Positions 50,468 through 59,521 of a stretch of 64,000 bases of DNA are shown here, in pieces. The DNA is from Thermohalobaculum sp039816045 (GTDB lineage: Bacteria; Pseudomonadota; Alphaproteobacteria; Rhodobacterales; Rhodobacteraceae). The stretch is taken from contig JBCBYB010000024.1 in assembly GCA_039816045.1 (NCBI GenBank), positions 9,014 to 73,013 of the forward strand, given 5' to 3'. Made by a program: the position numbers and the translations under genes. Within the stretch, counting starts at the first letter, position 1. The number at the start of each line of letters is the position of its first letter. The notes under the pieces are model-generated. The model had not been told where the DNA came from, did no database searches, and saw nothing but the letters and a program-made list of their open reading frames with translations.

Positions 50468-51751
50468 ATGTCCATGGACGAGATCAACAAGATTGCTGGA
50501 GCCGCGATCGCCGCATTGCTGGTTTTCCTCCTGCTCGGCTTCTTTTCGGGAAAAATCTTCCATGCGGGAGAGCAGGGGGCGCACCATGGTGAAGAGACCC
50601 TGGCTTTCGCTCTAGATACCGGTGAAGAGGAAGTGGCGGAGCCGGAGGAGGAGATCTCGCTGGCGCAGCTAGCCTCGACCGCGGATGCCGCGCGTGGAGA
50701 GAAAGTCTTCAACAAGTGCAAGGCCTGTCACAAGATCGAGGACGGCTCGAATGGCGTCGGCCCGCATCTGTGGAATGTGGTCGGGCGCGAGATCGGGAGC
50801 GTGGGCGGCTATGGGTATTCCGGCGCGCTCGGAGGCATGGACGGCACCTGGGACGTTGCTGCCCTCGATGGCTTCCTCGAGTCGCCGAGTGGCTGGGCGC
50901 CCGGCACGGCCATGGGATATGCGGGCCTCAAGGATGCGGCCGACCGCATGGCCGTGATCGCCTATCTCAATGAAGCCGGGGACGCGCCGATCGACCTCAT
51001 CGAAAGCGCCGGAGGGCTGGAAGAGGCGGCTGCGGTGGAAGACTCCACCGAAGACGTCGCTGCTGCGGACACAGAGGCAACGGCTGAGGAAGCTACCGAG
51101 GAGGCAGTCCCAGAAGACGCCTCGGCCACTGAGGCCGCCGCTTCGGAAGAAGCTGTCGAAGAGGAAACAGCAGCGACCGAGGACACCGGTGAGACAACGG
51201 CCGAGGCCGTGACTGAGGAAGCGGCGACTGAGGGAGCCGCGACGGAAGAAGCGGCGACCGAGGAAGCCGCGACGGAAGAAGCATCGGCGGAGCAAGCTTC
51301 GGAAGAGGCCACTGTGGAGAGTACAGAGGTGGCCGTTGCTGCTCCCGCGGAGGCCGAGAATGCCCCCGAGGCTGAAGCGGCAACCGAAGAAGCCTCTCCC
51401 TTCGCATCGCTTCTCGCGGCGGCCGACGCCGCCAACGGCAAGAAGATTTTCCGGAAGTGCCAAGCCTGCCATAAGGTTGAGGAAGGCAAGAACGGCGTGG
51501 GTCCATCCCTTTGGGGCGTGGTCGGTCGCGACATCGGCTCGGCTGAAGGCTATAGGTATTCCAAGGCGCTGGCCGGCATGGATGGTACCTGGACGCTGTC
51601 CGGCCTGGACGGCTTCTTGACCAACCCGCGGAAGTGGGCGCCTGGGACCAAGATGGTCTATCAGGGCCTGCGCGACCCGCAGGACCGCATCGATGTGATC
51701 ACCTATCTCAACGAGGCGGACGGCACGCCTTCGGACCTCGCTTCCGAGTAA
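50468..51751 (+). CDS. Membrane-anchored cytochrome with two c-type domains and a long Ala/Glu linker
   Basis: 427 residues. An uncleaved N-terminal anchor (AGAAIAALLVFLLLGFFSGK) leads to two cytochrome c domains of the class I c552/cy type. The hemes bind CKACH (84-88) and CQACH (331-335), with likely axial Met at 149 and 396. The domains are near-copies (K-CxxCH-K-E, NGVGP-LW-VVGR, MDGTW, WAPGT.M). About 130 residues of mostly Glu, Ala and Thr (175-305), including repeats of TEEAA, link them. Single-domain cytochrome cy carries electrons from the bc1 complex to oxidases while tethered to the membrane; this looks like a doubled version. Confidence 0.92.
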   Translation: MSMDEINKIAGAAIAALLVFLLLGFFSGKIFHAGEQGAHHGEETLAFALDTGEEEVAEPEEEISLAQLASTADAARGEKVFNKCKACHKIEDGSNGVGPHLWNVVGREIGSVGGYGYSGALGGMDGTWDVAALDGFLESPSGWAPGTAMGYAGLKDAADRMAVIAYLNEAGDAPIDLIESAGGLEEAAAVEDSTEDVAAADTEATAEEATEEAVPEDASATEAAASEEAVEEETAATEDTGETTAEAVTEEAATEGAATEEAATEEAATEEASAEQASEEATVESTEVAVAAPAEAENAPEAEAATEEASPFASLLAAADAANGKKIFRKCQACHKVEEGKNGVGPSLWGVVGRDIGSAEGYRYSKALAGMDGTWTLSGLDGFLTNPRKWAPGTKMVYQGLRDPQDRIDVITYLNEADGTPSDLASE

Positions 51752-51775
51752 CTGAGCGAACCGCGAACAGAATGC

Positions 51776-51807
51776 GGCCCTGGCGCTTCGCCGGGGCCTT
51801 TCTCTTT
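51776..51807 (+). terminator. Rho-independent terminator after the cytochrome gene
   Basis: A 10-bp stem (GGCCCTGGCG / CGCCGGGGCC, one G-U pair, 3-nt loop) is followed by TTTCTCTTT, 24 bp after the stop. Confidence 0.9.
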
Positions 51808-51832
51808 CGCGTCGTCACGGGTCACCCCGCAT

Positions 51833-51861
51833 TTGAAAACACGAAATCGCGAGGGAATACG
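51833..51861 (+). promoter_or_regulatory. Candidate promoter of yejABEF, with two CGCGAGGGA repeats
   Basis: TTGAAA (51833-51838), a 17-nt spacer and AATACG (51856-51861). CGCGAGGGA occurs at 51848 and again at 51862, flanking and overlapping the -10 element, which could allow a regulator to act there. Confidence 0.42.
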
Positions 51862-51958
51862 CGCGAGGGACTGCGTTTTTCACTGACGTGCCCGCCTTCG
51901 GCTTGAAAGCCCCCCACCTTCACCCTACCCCTTGTGAAGAATGCACAGGAGGGATGGC

Positions 51959-53827
51959 ATGAACTGGACACGGCGCGACCTCGGTAAACTGAGCCTCAGC
52001 GCAGGGGTCCTTGCGGCCTTTCCAGGAGCGGCCAGGCAAGCACTTGCAGCAACCACGGTCGCCCACGGCGTATCTGCCTTCGGCGACCTGAAATATCCCG
52101 CAGACTTCTCGCACTTCGACTATGCGGTACCGACCGCGCCGAAAGGTGGGACGTTCTCCATGGGGTTTGGCGGCGTCACGTTCGACAGCCTCAACGCCTA
52201 CATCCTCAAGGGCACCCCGGTTCAAGGCATGTCGCTCACGACGGATACGCTGATGACCGGATCCGCGGACGAGGCCGACGCAATGTACGGTCTCGTCGCC
52301 AGCGCCATCGAGTATGACGATGAACGGACCTTCGCCGCCTTCGATTTGCGGCCCGAGGCGAAATTCCGCGATGGGACACCGCTGACCGCCGACGACGTGG
52401 TGTTCTCCTTCGATGTCCTGCGCGAAAAGGGCCATCCGTCTTACCGCGCCGTGCTTCGTGGGGTCGCCTCGGCAACGGTCGAGAGCCCGACCCGCGTCCG
52501 CTTTGACTTCAAGGAGGAGTTCGCGCGGCGCGATTTGCCGATGGCCGTCGCCGGTTTGCCGATCTTTTCCAAATCCTATTTCGCGGATCGGGACTTTGCC
52601 GAAGCGACGCTCGACGCGCCGATGACCTCCGGTCCGTATGAAGTGGAGATCGAGAGCCTCGAGCCGGGCCGAACCATGGTGTATCGCCGCCGCGAGGACT
52701 ACTGGGCCGCGGATCTGCCTGTGAACCGAGGGCGCTACAATTTCGAGCGCATCCGCATCGAGTACTTCCGCGACCGTTCAGCGGCTTTCGAGGGGTTCAA
52801 GGCCGGCGCGTATACCTTCAACGAGGAATTCTGGTCCAAACTCTGGGCCACAGGCTATGATTTTCCGGCCGTCCAACGCGGTGACATCGTGCGCGACGTG
52901 ATCCCCGACAATCGCCCCGCCGGCACCCAAGGCTATTGGTTCAACCTCCGGCGCGAGAAGTTCGCTGACCCTCGGGTGCGCGAAGCTCTGGCGATCAGCT
53001 TCGACTTTGAGTGGTCGAACAAGTCGCTGTTCTACGAGCTCTACAACCGCACCGACAGCTTCTTCGAAGGCGGGCCAATGGAGGCGGAGAACCAGCCCTC
53101 GCCGGAGGAGTTGGCCCTTCTCGAGCCCCTGGCGGACCAACTGCCGCCGGGCGCGCTCGACAACCCTGCCTACCAGCCGCCAAAGACCGATGGCTCAGGA
53201 CGCAACCGGCGCAATCTCCGCCGTGCGGCCAAATTGCTCGACGAGGCCGGTTGGAGCGTATCAGGCGATGTGCGTAAGAACGCGGCCGGCGAGACGCTGT
53301 CGGTCGAGTTTCTGTCCGCCAGCCCTTCCTTCGACCGCATCACGGGGCCCTACGTGCAATCGCTCAAGCGGATCGGGGTGGATGCCACCATGCGCCGCGT
53401 TGATCCGGCACAGTATGAGCGCCGCAGCGAAGAGTACGAGTTCGACATCGTCGTGGACCGCAAGTCGATGTCGCTGACCCCTGGCGTGGAATTGCGCAAT
53501 TATTTTCACTCCGACAGTGCTGCGACCCCCGGTTCTCAAAACCTCGCCGGCGTGGCGAGCCCGGTGGTCGATGCACTGATCGAGAAGATAGAAACCGCGC
53601 CGGACCGAAAGAGTCTCTCGACCGCTGTAAAGGCCCTCGATCGGGTGCTTCGCGCCATGCACATTTGGATCCCACAGTGGAACAAGGCATCGCACCATTT
53701 GGCCTTCTGGGACATCTACGGTCGTCCGCCGGCCGAGATGAAGCCCGCCTATGGCCGCGGAGTGATAGACCTCTGGTGGATAGTCGAGGAGAAGCGCGCC
53801 CGCTTCGGCGACAAGTTTGGATCCTGA
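51959..53827 (+). CDS. yejA: Peptide ABC transporter periplasmic binding protein (YejA-like)
   Basis: 622 residues of the family 5 solute-binding type. The N-terminus MNWTRRDLGKLSLSAGVLAA carries a twin-arginine signal (TRRDLGK), so export is probably by Tat after folding. HGVSAFGDLKYPADFSHFDY and the GTPLTADDVVFSFD motif are typical of YejA/oligopeptide-type proteins, which take up peptides and, in E. coli, microcin C. AGGAGG lies 8 nt before the ATG. Confidence 0.93.
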   Translation: MNWTRRDLGKLSLSAGVLAAFPGAARQALAATTVAHGVSAFGDLKYPADFSHFDYAVPTAPKGGTFSMGFGGVTFDSLNAYILKGTPVQGMSLTTDTLMTGSADEADAMYGLVASAIEYDDERTFAAFDLRPEAKFRDGTPLTADDVVFSFDVLREKGHPSYRAVLRGVASATVESPTRVRFDFKEEFARRDLPMAVAGLPIFSKSYFADRDFAEATLDAPMTSGPYEVEIESLEPGRTMVYRRREDYWAADLPVNRGRYNFERIRIEYFRDRSAAFEGFKAGAYTFNEEFWSKLWATGYDFPAVQRGDIVRDVIPDNRPAGTQGYWFNLRREKFADPRVREALAISFDFEWSNKSLFYELYNRTDSFFEGGPMEAENQPSPEELALLEPLADQLPPGALDNPAYQPPKTDGSGRNRRNLRRAAKLLDEAGWSVSGDVRKNAAGETLSVEFLSASPSFDRITGPYVQSLKRIGVDATMRRVDPAQYERRSEEYEFDIVVDRKSMSLTPGVELRNYFHSDSAATPGSQNLAGVASPVVDALIEKIETAPDRKSLSTAVKALDRVLRAMHIWIPQWNKASHHLAFWDIYGRPPAEMKPAYGRGVIDLWWIVEEKRARFGDKFGS

Positions 53828-53842
53828 GCGGGAGCCGGGCCG

Positions 53843-55009
53843 ATGGGCGCCTACATTCTTCGACGGCTGATCCTTATCATCCCGACGCTGTTCGGGATCA
53901 TGGCGCTGAACTTTATCCTCATCCAGTTCGCCCCCGGCGGGCCGGTACAACAGGTGATCTCTGAGGTTGAGGCAGCGGCCACCGGGGGCGGTGAGGGCGG
54001 GGCCACGGCGCGCTTTGCCGGCGGATCGGATGGCGGTGGCGGCCAACAGATCGACAGCTCCGGCTATCGCGGCGCGCAGGGGCTGGATCCCGCCTTTATC
54101 GCCGAGCTTGAGGTGCAGTTCGGCTTTGCCCGCATCGTCTGCGGCCCGGACCACGAGGGCGAACCGGACGTCGACGCCCCCCGTTGTGAGAAAGAGCAGA
54201 TCCCGGTGCTTGAGCGCTTCGTGATTATGCTCGGGAACTACGCCACCTTCGACTTCGGCGAGAGCTTCTTTCACTCCAAAGGCGTGATCGATCTGGTGCT
54301 CGAGAAAATGCCGGTCTCGATCACCCTCGGCCTCTGGACCACGCTGATTGCCTATCTCGTCTCGATCCCCCTCGGCATCGCCAAGGCAGTGCGGGACGGC
54401 TCGCGCTTCGACGCCGTGACCTCTGGGCTCATCATCGCGGCCTATGCAATCCCTGGCTTCCTCTTCGCGGTCCTGCTGCTCGTGCTCTTTGCCGGCGGCT
54501 CGTTCCTGCAGATCTTCCCCCTCCGCGGTCTGCACTCGGACGGGTGGGAGCAAATGGGTTGGGGCGCCTACATCCTCGACTATCTCTGGCACATCGTGCT
54601 GCCGGTGACGGCTATGGCGATTTCCGGATTCGCCACGCTCACGCTGCTGACGAAGAACTCGTTCCTGGACGAGATCCGCAAGCAATACGTGATCACCGCA
54701 CGGGCGAAGGGCCTGTCGCAGAGCCGCGTGCTCTACGGCCACGTGTTCCGCAACGCGATGCTGATTGTGATCGCAGGCTTCCCAGGCGCGTTTGTTTCCA
54801 TCTTCTTCACCGGCGCGCTGTTCGTGGAGACCGTGTTCTCGCTCGACGGTCTCGGGCTGCTCGGGTTCGAAAGCGTAGTGAACCGAGACTATCCGGTGGT
54901 GATGGGCACGCTCTACATCTTCGGCTTGATGGGGCTCTTGGTGAAGCTGATCTCGGACCTGACCTATGTGTGGATCGACCCGCGCATCGATTTTGAGGCC
55001 CGCGGATGA
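53843..55009 (+). CDS. yejB: Peptide ABC transporter permease YejB
   Basis: 388 residues with six predicted membrane helices. MGAYILRRLILIIPTLFGIM opens it; the EAA-type coupling motif is in the RAKGLSQSRVLYGHVFRNAM stretch. The periplasmic loop after the first helix is long and Gly-rich and contains RIVCGPDHEGEPDVDAPRCE, with two cysteines, also seen in YejB relatives. Its stop overlaps yejE by 4 bp. Confidence 0.95.
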   Translation: MGAYILRRLILIIPTLFGIMALNFILIQFAPGGPVQQVISEVEAAATGGGEGGATARFAGGSDGGGGQQIDSSGYRGAQGLDPAFIAELEVQFGFARIVCGPDHEGEPDVDAPRCEKEQIPVLERFVIMLGNYATFDFGESFFHSKGVIDLVLEKMPVSITLGLWTTLIAYLVSIPLGIAKAVRDGSRFDAVTSGLIIAAYAIPGFLFAVLLLVLFAGGSFLQIFPLRGLHSDGWEQMGWGAYILDYLWHIVLPVTAMAISGFATLTLLTKNSFLDEIRKQYVITARAKGLSQSRVLYGHVFRNAMLIVIAGFPGAFVSIFFTGALFVETVFSLDGLGLLGFESVVNRDYPVVMGTLYIFGLMGLLVKLISDLTYVWIDPRIDFEARG

Positions 55010-56181
55010 GCGCCGCTGATGGAACCGCTGCTGCGGAGGTCGTCGGGTCCACGCGCCCGGTTCCGGCTGCACCGGAGCGCAACTCCCGCCTCTCACCGCT
55101 TAACCAACGTCGGGTCGCGAGTTTCCGCGCCAACCGGCGGGCGCTCTGGAGCCTGCGGATCTTCTCGGTGCTGTTCCTGATCTCCCTGTTTGCGGAAGTG
55201 GTGGCGAATGATCGCCCGCTCTTGATGAACTACAACGGAGAGCTCCTCTCACCGCTCCTGACCGACTATCCCGAGACGAAGTTCGGCGGTGAGTTCGAGA
55301 CGCCCGCAACCTATTCCGATCCAGTGGTGCAGTGCCTGATCCGCACAGGCGGCAATCTCGACCCCTGTTTCGACGAGGCGGACGGGATTATCGAGCGCGC
55401 GCCGGTTGCCGATGGCGCTTCCGAGGGTTGGGCGATCTGGCCTCCGATCCGGTTCGCCCACGGGACGGTGGACTATGACGTAGCGACAGCGCCATCTGCG
55501 CCCGATGGTGCCCATCTGCTCGGCACCGACGACCAGGCGCGGGACGTGCTGGCGCGGGTGATCTATGGCTTCAGGCTCTCGGTGCTCTTCGGCTTCGGTG
55601 TGACGCTCTGCTCGGCCATCATCGGCATCCTCGCCGGGGCGGCACAGGGGTTCTTCGGTGGCTGGGTGGATCTCGTCTTCCAACGGATCGAGGAGATCTG
55701 GCAGTCGATGAACATGCTCTATGTGATCCTCATCATCGTCTCGGTGCTTGCGCCGAAATTGTGGGTCATGTTCGCGATCTTCGTGGCCTTCTCCTGGACA
55801 CAGCTGATTGGCGTCGTGCGGGCGGAGTTCCTCCGCGCTCGGAACTTCGAATATGTGCAGGCAGCCCGCGCCCTCGGGGTTGGTGACTGGACCATCATGT
55901 TCCGCCATCTCCTGCCGAACGCGATGGTGGCGACGCTGACGCTCCTGCCCTTCCTGCTCACCTCCTCGATCGGGCTGCTGGCCGGGCTCGACTTCCTCGG
56001 CTTCGGGCTCGACCAGGGCTATCCGTCGCTCGGGGAGCTGGCGCTCCAGGGTAAGAAGTACCTGCAAGACCCCCACCTTGCGGTCACGGCCTTCCTGGTT
56101 TTCGCGATCATGCTGTCGCTGATGGTCTTCATCTTCGAGGGTGTGCGCGATGCCTTCGACCCGCGGAAAACGTTCCGATGA
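55006..56181 (+). CDS. yejE: Peptide ABC transporter permease YejE
   Basis: 391 residues. A hydrophilic N-terminal ~45 residues precede the first helix (LRIFSVLFLISLFAEVVAND). A large periplasmic loop (about residues 70-165, including HLLGTDDQARDVLARVIYG) and five further helices follow, with the EAA motif RALGVGDWTIMFRHLLPNAM. It overlaps both yejB and yejF by 4 bp (ATGA). Confidence 0.95.
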   Translation: MSAADGTAAAEVVGSTRPVPAAPERNSRLSPLNQRRVASFRANRRALWSLRIFSVLFLISLFAEVVANDRPLLMNYNGELLSPLLTDYPETKFGGEFETPATYSDPVVQCLIRTGGNLDPCFDEADGIIERAPVADGASEGWAIWPPIRFAHGTVDYDVATAPSAPDGAHLLGTDDQARDVLARVIYGFRLSVLFGFGVTLCSAIIGILAGAAQGFFGGWVDLVFQRIEEIWQSMNMLYVILIIVSVLAPKLWVMFAIFVAFSWTQLIGVVRAEFLRARNFEYVQAARALGVGDWTIMFRHLLPNAMVATLTLLPFLLTSSIGLLAGLDFLGFGLDQGYPSLGELALQGKKYLQDPHLAVTAFLVFAIMLSLMVFIFEGVRDAFDPRKTFR

Positions 56182-57782
56182 GCGCGCCCCTTCTCGAGAT
56201 CCGCGACCTGACGATCCGGTTCGGGGCGTCCACCGCGGTCGACGGCGTGTCCCTGTCGCTGGCCCCCGGTGAGACGCTGGCGCTGGTCGGCGAGTCCGGC
56301 AGTGGCAAGTCACTGACAGCGCTCTCCACCGTGCGGCTTTTGCCCGATACGGCCGAGGTCACTGGGTCCATCCAAGTCGACGGTCGCGAAATGCTGACCG
56401 CCGATGAGGCGACCCTCCATGATGTTCGGGGCGACGACGTCTCCTTCATCTTCCAGGAGCCGATGACCTCGCTGAACCCGCTTCACACGGTCGAGCGTCA
56501 GATCGGCGAGAGTTTGGCGCTGCACCAGGGGCTCACCGGATCAGCGGCCCGCGCCCGCACGCTTGAACTGCTGACCGAGGTGGGCATCCGTGACCCGGAA
56601 ACCCGGCTCGACAGCTGGCCGCATCAGCTCTCCGGAGGGCAGCGCCAGCGCGTGATGATCGCGATGGCTCTGGCGAACCGACCGCGGCTCCTGATTGCAG
56701 ATGAGCCGACCACCGCCCTCGACGTCACCATCCAGGCACAGATCCTTTCGCTGCTGGCCGAGTTGCAGCGGAAAGAAGGGCTTTCGATGCTCTTCATCAC
56801 CCACGATCTCGGCATCGTCCGCAAGATCGCCTCGCGGGTTGCGGTGATGCAGGCGGGCAAGATTGTGGAGACCGGGGAGACGGCGCGCGTCTTCGATGCG
56901 CCCGAGCATCCCTATACCCGCAGACTTCTTGCAGCCGAACCGTCCGGCCAACCGGAACCGGTTCCGGACGACGCCGAACCGCTCCTCACGGCAGAGGCCG
57001 TGCGGGTCTGGTTCCCGATCAAGCGGGGGCTGCTTCGCCGCACCACGGGGCACATCAAGGCGGTAACCGATATCGATCTGACGCTGCGTCAGGGTGAGAC
57101 GCTCGGCATTGTGGGCGAGTCCGGCTCCGGTAAGACCACACTTGCGCTGGCCATTCTTCGATTGACGGAAGCGAAGGGCCGCATTGTCGCCATGGGGCGG
57201 GAGACGCTGTCCCTCGGCACGCGGGAGATGCGGGCGCTGCGCAGCGAGATGCAGATCGTCTTCCAGGACCCCTACGGATCGCTCTCGCCCCGCATGTCCA
57301 TTGCGGAGATCGTGGCCGAAGGGCTTGGGGTGCACGGGATGGGCGACCGCACAACGTCCCCGCGCGACGCGGTGGCCGAGGTGCTCTCTGAGGTCGGGCT
57401 CGATCCCGCCATGATGGACCGCTATCCGCATGAATTCTCAGGCGGCCAGCGTCAGCGCATTGCCATCGCCCGGGCGATGATCCTGAAGCCGTCTCTGCTG
57501 GTGTTGGACGAGCCGACCTCGGCGCTCGATATGACGGTGCAGACCCAGGTCGTGGATCTGCTCCGGGACCTGCAGCGCAAGTACAAGCTTGGCTATCTCT
57601 TCATCAGCCACGACCTCAAGGTGGTGCGCGCGCTCGCGCACAGGCTGATCGTGATGCGCCTGGGCGAAGTGGTGGAGGAAGGCCCTGCGGAGCGTGTCTT
57701 CGATGCGCCCGAAAGCGACTATGCACGCGCGCTGATGGCGGCAGCCTTTGACATCACAGCCCTCGAAGGCGTCTCTGACTGA
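56178..57782 (+). CDS. yejF: Peptide ABC transporter ATPase YejF (two ATPase domains)
   Basis: 534 residues with two fused nucleotide-binding domains. Walker A motifs are GESGSGKSL (near 38) and GESGSGKTT (near 315); signatures are LSGGQRQRV and FSGGQRQRI; Walker B motifs are LLIADEPTTALD and LLVLDEPTSALD. Both also carry the oligopeptide-type C-terminal segments (EHPYTRRLLAAEP near 255; ESDYARALMAAAF at the end). It powers the YejABEF importer. Confidence 0.95.
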   Translation: MSAPLLEIRDLTIRFGASTAVDGVSLSLAPGETLALVGESGSGKSLTALSTVRLLPDTAEVTGSIQVDGREMLTADEATLHDVRGDDVSFIFQEPMTSLNPLHTVERQIGESLALHQGLTGSAARARTLELLTEVGIRDPETRLDSWPHQLSGGQRQRVMIAMALANRPRLLIADEPTTALDVTIQAQILSLLAELQRKEGLSMLFITHDLGIVRKIASRVAVMQAGKIVETGETARVFDAPEHPYTRRLLAAEPSGQPEPVPDDAEPLLTAEAVRVWFPIKRGLLRRTTGHIKAVTDIDLTLRQGETLGIVGESGSGKTTLALAILRLTEAKGRIVAMGRETLSLGTREMRALRSEMQIVFQDPYGSLSPRMSIAEIVAEGLGVHGMGDRTTSPRDAVAEVLSEVGLDPAMMDRYPHEFSGGQRQRIAIARAMILKPSLLVLDEPTSALDMTVQTQVVDLLRDLQRKYKLGYLFISHDLKVVRALAHRLIVMRLGEVVEEGPAERVFDAPESDYARALMAAAFDITALEGVSD

Positions 57783-57797
57783 TCCGTCTGACCGGGC

Positions 57798-57828
57798 TTG
57801 ACGTTTCCTGTTCGTTCCTGCTTCATTC
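57798..57828 (+). promoter_or_regulatory. Candidate mmcB promoter with near-consensus LexA sites
   Basis: TTGACG (57798-57803) is 17 nt from CTTCAT (57821-57826). Between and over them lie GTTC-N7-CTTC (57810-57824) and GTTC-N7-ATTC (57814-57828), each one base from the alphaproteobacterial LexA site GTTC-N7-GTTC. The predicted transcript would begin at or next to the ATG at 57833, so the mRNA may lack a leader. Confidence 0.4.
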
Positions 57829-57832
57829 CAGT

Positions 57833-58261
57833 ATGGTCGAGCGTCCCATTGCCCCCGGTGTTTTGCTCGCCCGCGGTGTTTGCCGGGGATTGATCGAGGC
57901 CGGCATGATGCCCCTAACCGAGGTCTCGCTGCCGAACGGCCTGCGCATGGATGTTTGTGCGCTGGCAAGGGATGGCGACATCTGGTGCGTGGAGGTGAAG
58001 TCGAGCCGCGCAGATTTCGTGTCCGATGGGAAATGGGAGGGCTATCGCGAGTGGTGCGACTGTTTCGCATTTGCGGTGCCGGAGGGATTTCCGGACGCTC
58101 TGCTTCCCCAGGATGCGGGCCTGATCCGTGCAGACGCCCATTTCGCAGAGATCCTGCGCCAGCCCCCCCGCAAGGCCCTGGCCGCAGCGCGCAGAAAAGC
58201 GATGACGCTGCGGTTCGCGCGGCTCGCCGCTGAAAGATTAGCCCGCGCAACAACCGCATGA
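57833..58261 (+). CDS. mmcB: MmcB family DNA repair protein
   Basis: 142 residues with a PD-(D/E)xK nuclease-like core. MDVCALARDGDIWCVEVKSS supplies the Asp and the E-x-K pair (about residues 39-58), and DFVSDGKWEGYREWCDCFAF follows. The family is SOS-induced and protects against mitomycin C damage in Caulobacter. No ribosome-binding site is visible. It begins 50 bp after yejF and ends 4 bp from the convergent kinase-like gene. Confidence 0.9.
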   Translation: MVERPIAPGVLLARGVCRGLIEAGMMPLTEVSLPNGLRMDVCALARDGDIWCVEVKSSRADFVSDGKWEGYREWCDCFAFAVPEGFPDALLPQDAGLIRADAHFAEILRQPPRKALAAARRKAMTLRFARLAAERLARATTA

Positions 58262-58265
58262 CTGG

Positions 58266-59228
58266 TTAGTCGGGTGAGAGAACCCGCCGCTTTGCGAACC
58301 GGATAAGGACAGGATCATGAGGGGCGCTGGAGACCTCGAGATGTCCGCCGGTGGCCTCTAAGAGCTGACGAGCCCGTTGCCAGGCCTCCGGCTCGACGGC
58401 TTTGGTCGATCTCGCGCCAGTGCAAGCGAGCCCGATCGTCAGATCGCCTCCGGATCGCCAGTCGAGCACGATCCGCAGAACCCCGCCCTGCCCCACCGAC
58501 GCGGCGGCATCGAGCAACAAGATGTCGATCGCACTCCAGAGCAGCCCCTCATCCGCGATCAGCACAGGGCCATCGCCTGAGGCCGGTACAGTTGGATCTC
58601 CGACCACCCGGACCCCCGCCTCAGCCAACCCGCGCTCCGCCAACCGAATCAGCCGCCGCAGGAAACGCCCCGTCTCGATCTCTCCGAGAACGCAAGGCAG
58701 CGGGCTCCCGCCATCGCCGTATCGCTGGAGGTCATCGGAGAGCCGGCGGAGCCGCCAACCGGCGGCGAGCATGTCGGTGGCAAGGGCTGAGAGATCGTCT
58801 TGCTCCAACCCCTGAGCTCGGTCGCGCAGCCGTTCTGCGGACGCGAAGACGGCGCCTAGCGGCGAGTCGAGGGCCATTGCAAGCGCCCGCGTGACCCGGG
58901 AGACGTCCGAAGACGATGGCTCTGGTTCGGGAGCGGCACCCCCGATCGCCGCGAAAGCGCCAAGCAACCGGATCCGGTCGCCGCCGCGCTGGCGCCAGAG
59001 GCTCACACGGAAGGGCGCTTCTCCGGCAGGGCTGTGCAGGCTTGCCGTACCCTCGGCCACACCGTTCTGCGTGGCGGAGGCCAAGAGCTCCTGCCCTGCC
59101 GCGGCGGTGACGAACCGCGTCACAAAGCGATCTCCGTAACTTCCGAAGATTGCGACATCTGCCGGACTGCGCTCGCGACAGCGGCCGTCGACCGTGATCG
59201 CTGCCTGGGCGAGAGGCAATCCACTCAC
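58266..59228 (-). CDS. Histidine-kinase-like protein lacking the phospho-acceptor His
   Basis: About 320 residues. The N-terminal ~100 are PAS-like. A helical dimerisation segment follows (VTRALAMALDSPLGAVFASA), in which the H-E-L-R-T-P-L pattern of kinases reads M-A-L-D-S-P-L, so the His is Met. A degenerate ATPase-like domain completes it (LLWSAIDILLLDAAASVGQG in place of the N box; TGGHLEVSSA near the end). No membrane helix is seen. I took the GTG with GAGG 8 nt upstream; a TTG 30 nt earlier is possible. It is probably a regulatory pseudokinase. Confidence 0.72.
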   Translation of the reverse strand: MSGLPLAQAAITVDGRCRERSPADVAIFGSYGDRFVTRFVTAAAGQELLASATQNGVAEGTASLHSPAGEAPFRVSLWRQRGGDRIRLLGAFAAIGGAAPEPEPSSSDVSRVTRALAMALDSPLGAVFASAERLRDRAQGLEQDDLSALATDMLAAGWRLRRLSDDLQRYGDGGSPLPCVLGEIETGRFLRRLIRLAERGLAEAGVRVVGDPTVPASGDGPVLIADEGLLWSAIDILLLDAAASVGQGGVLRIVLDWRSGGDLTIGLACTGARSTKAVEPEAWQRARQLLEATGGHLEVSSAPHDPVLIRFAKRRVLSPD

Positions 59229-59281
59229 TGACGCAACCTCGAGGCTCGGTTCAGCCAAGGACGGGGAAACAGGCTCGAGTG

Positions 59282-59521
59282 TCAGCGCCGGTCTCCCCCA
59301 CTCCGGCGCCCACTACCGGCCTTGGTCTCCTTGCCTGGTGAGATGCGTCGGGCCCGGGTCGCGGCAGATCGCAGTTCCTCGGCGATCTCATCTGCTTCGT
59401 CCGGATCGAAATCCATCGGCAGTTCGAGAGACCCGCTCTCGACATACACCCGCACCATACCAAGCGATGTTGGCCCGATTCGAAGCGTTGCCTCGCGGTC
59501 GCTCTCGCTGTCGATCCCCAT
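59282..59521 (-). CDS. DUF6324 family small protein
   Basis: 79 residues. MGIDSESDREATLRIGPTSL, GMVRVYVESGSLELPMDFDP and EADEIAEELRSAATRARR suggest a short beta-hairpin followed by an acidic helix, with a disordered basic tail. I recall this as a small Rhodobacterales family without assigned function. It lies upstream of the kinase-like gene on the same strand. The ~200 bp between its start and the tRNA hold no gene. Confidence 0.75.
   Translation of the reverse strand: MGIDSESDREATLRIGPTSLGMVRVYVESGSLELPMDFDPDEADEIAEELRSAATRARRISPGKETKAGSGRRSGGDRR

Noticed and set aside
51031..51390. Repeated GAA/GCG codons in the cytochrome gene as a possible DNA repeat element
   Set aside because: The repeats stay in frame and encode the Ala/Glu linker, so they are explained by the protein.
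53261..55096. A 611-codon open frame on the minus strand
   Set aside because: Antisense to yejA and yejB; no recognisable motif and a biased composition.
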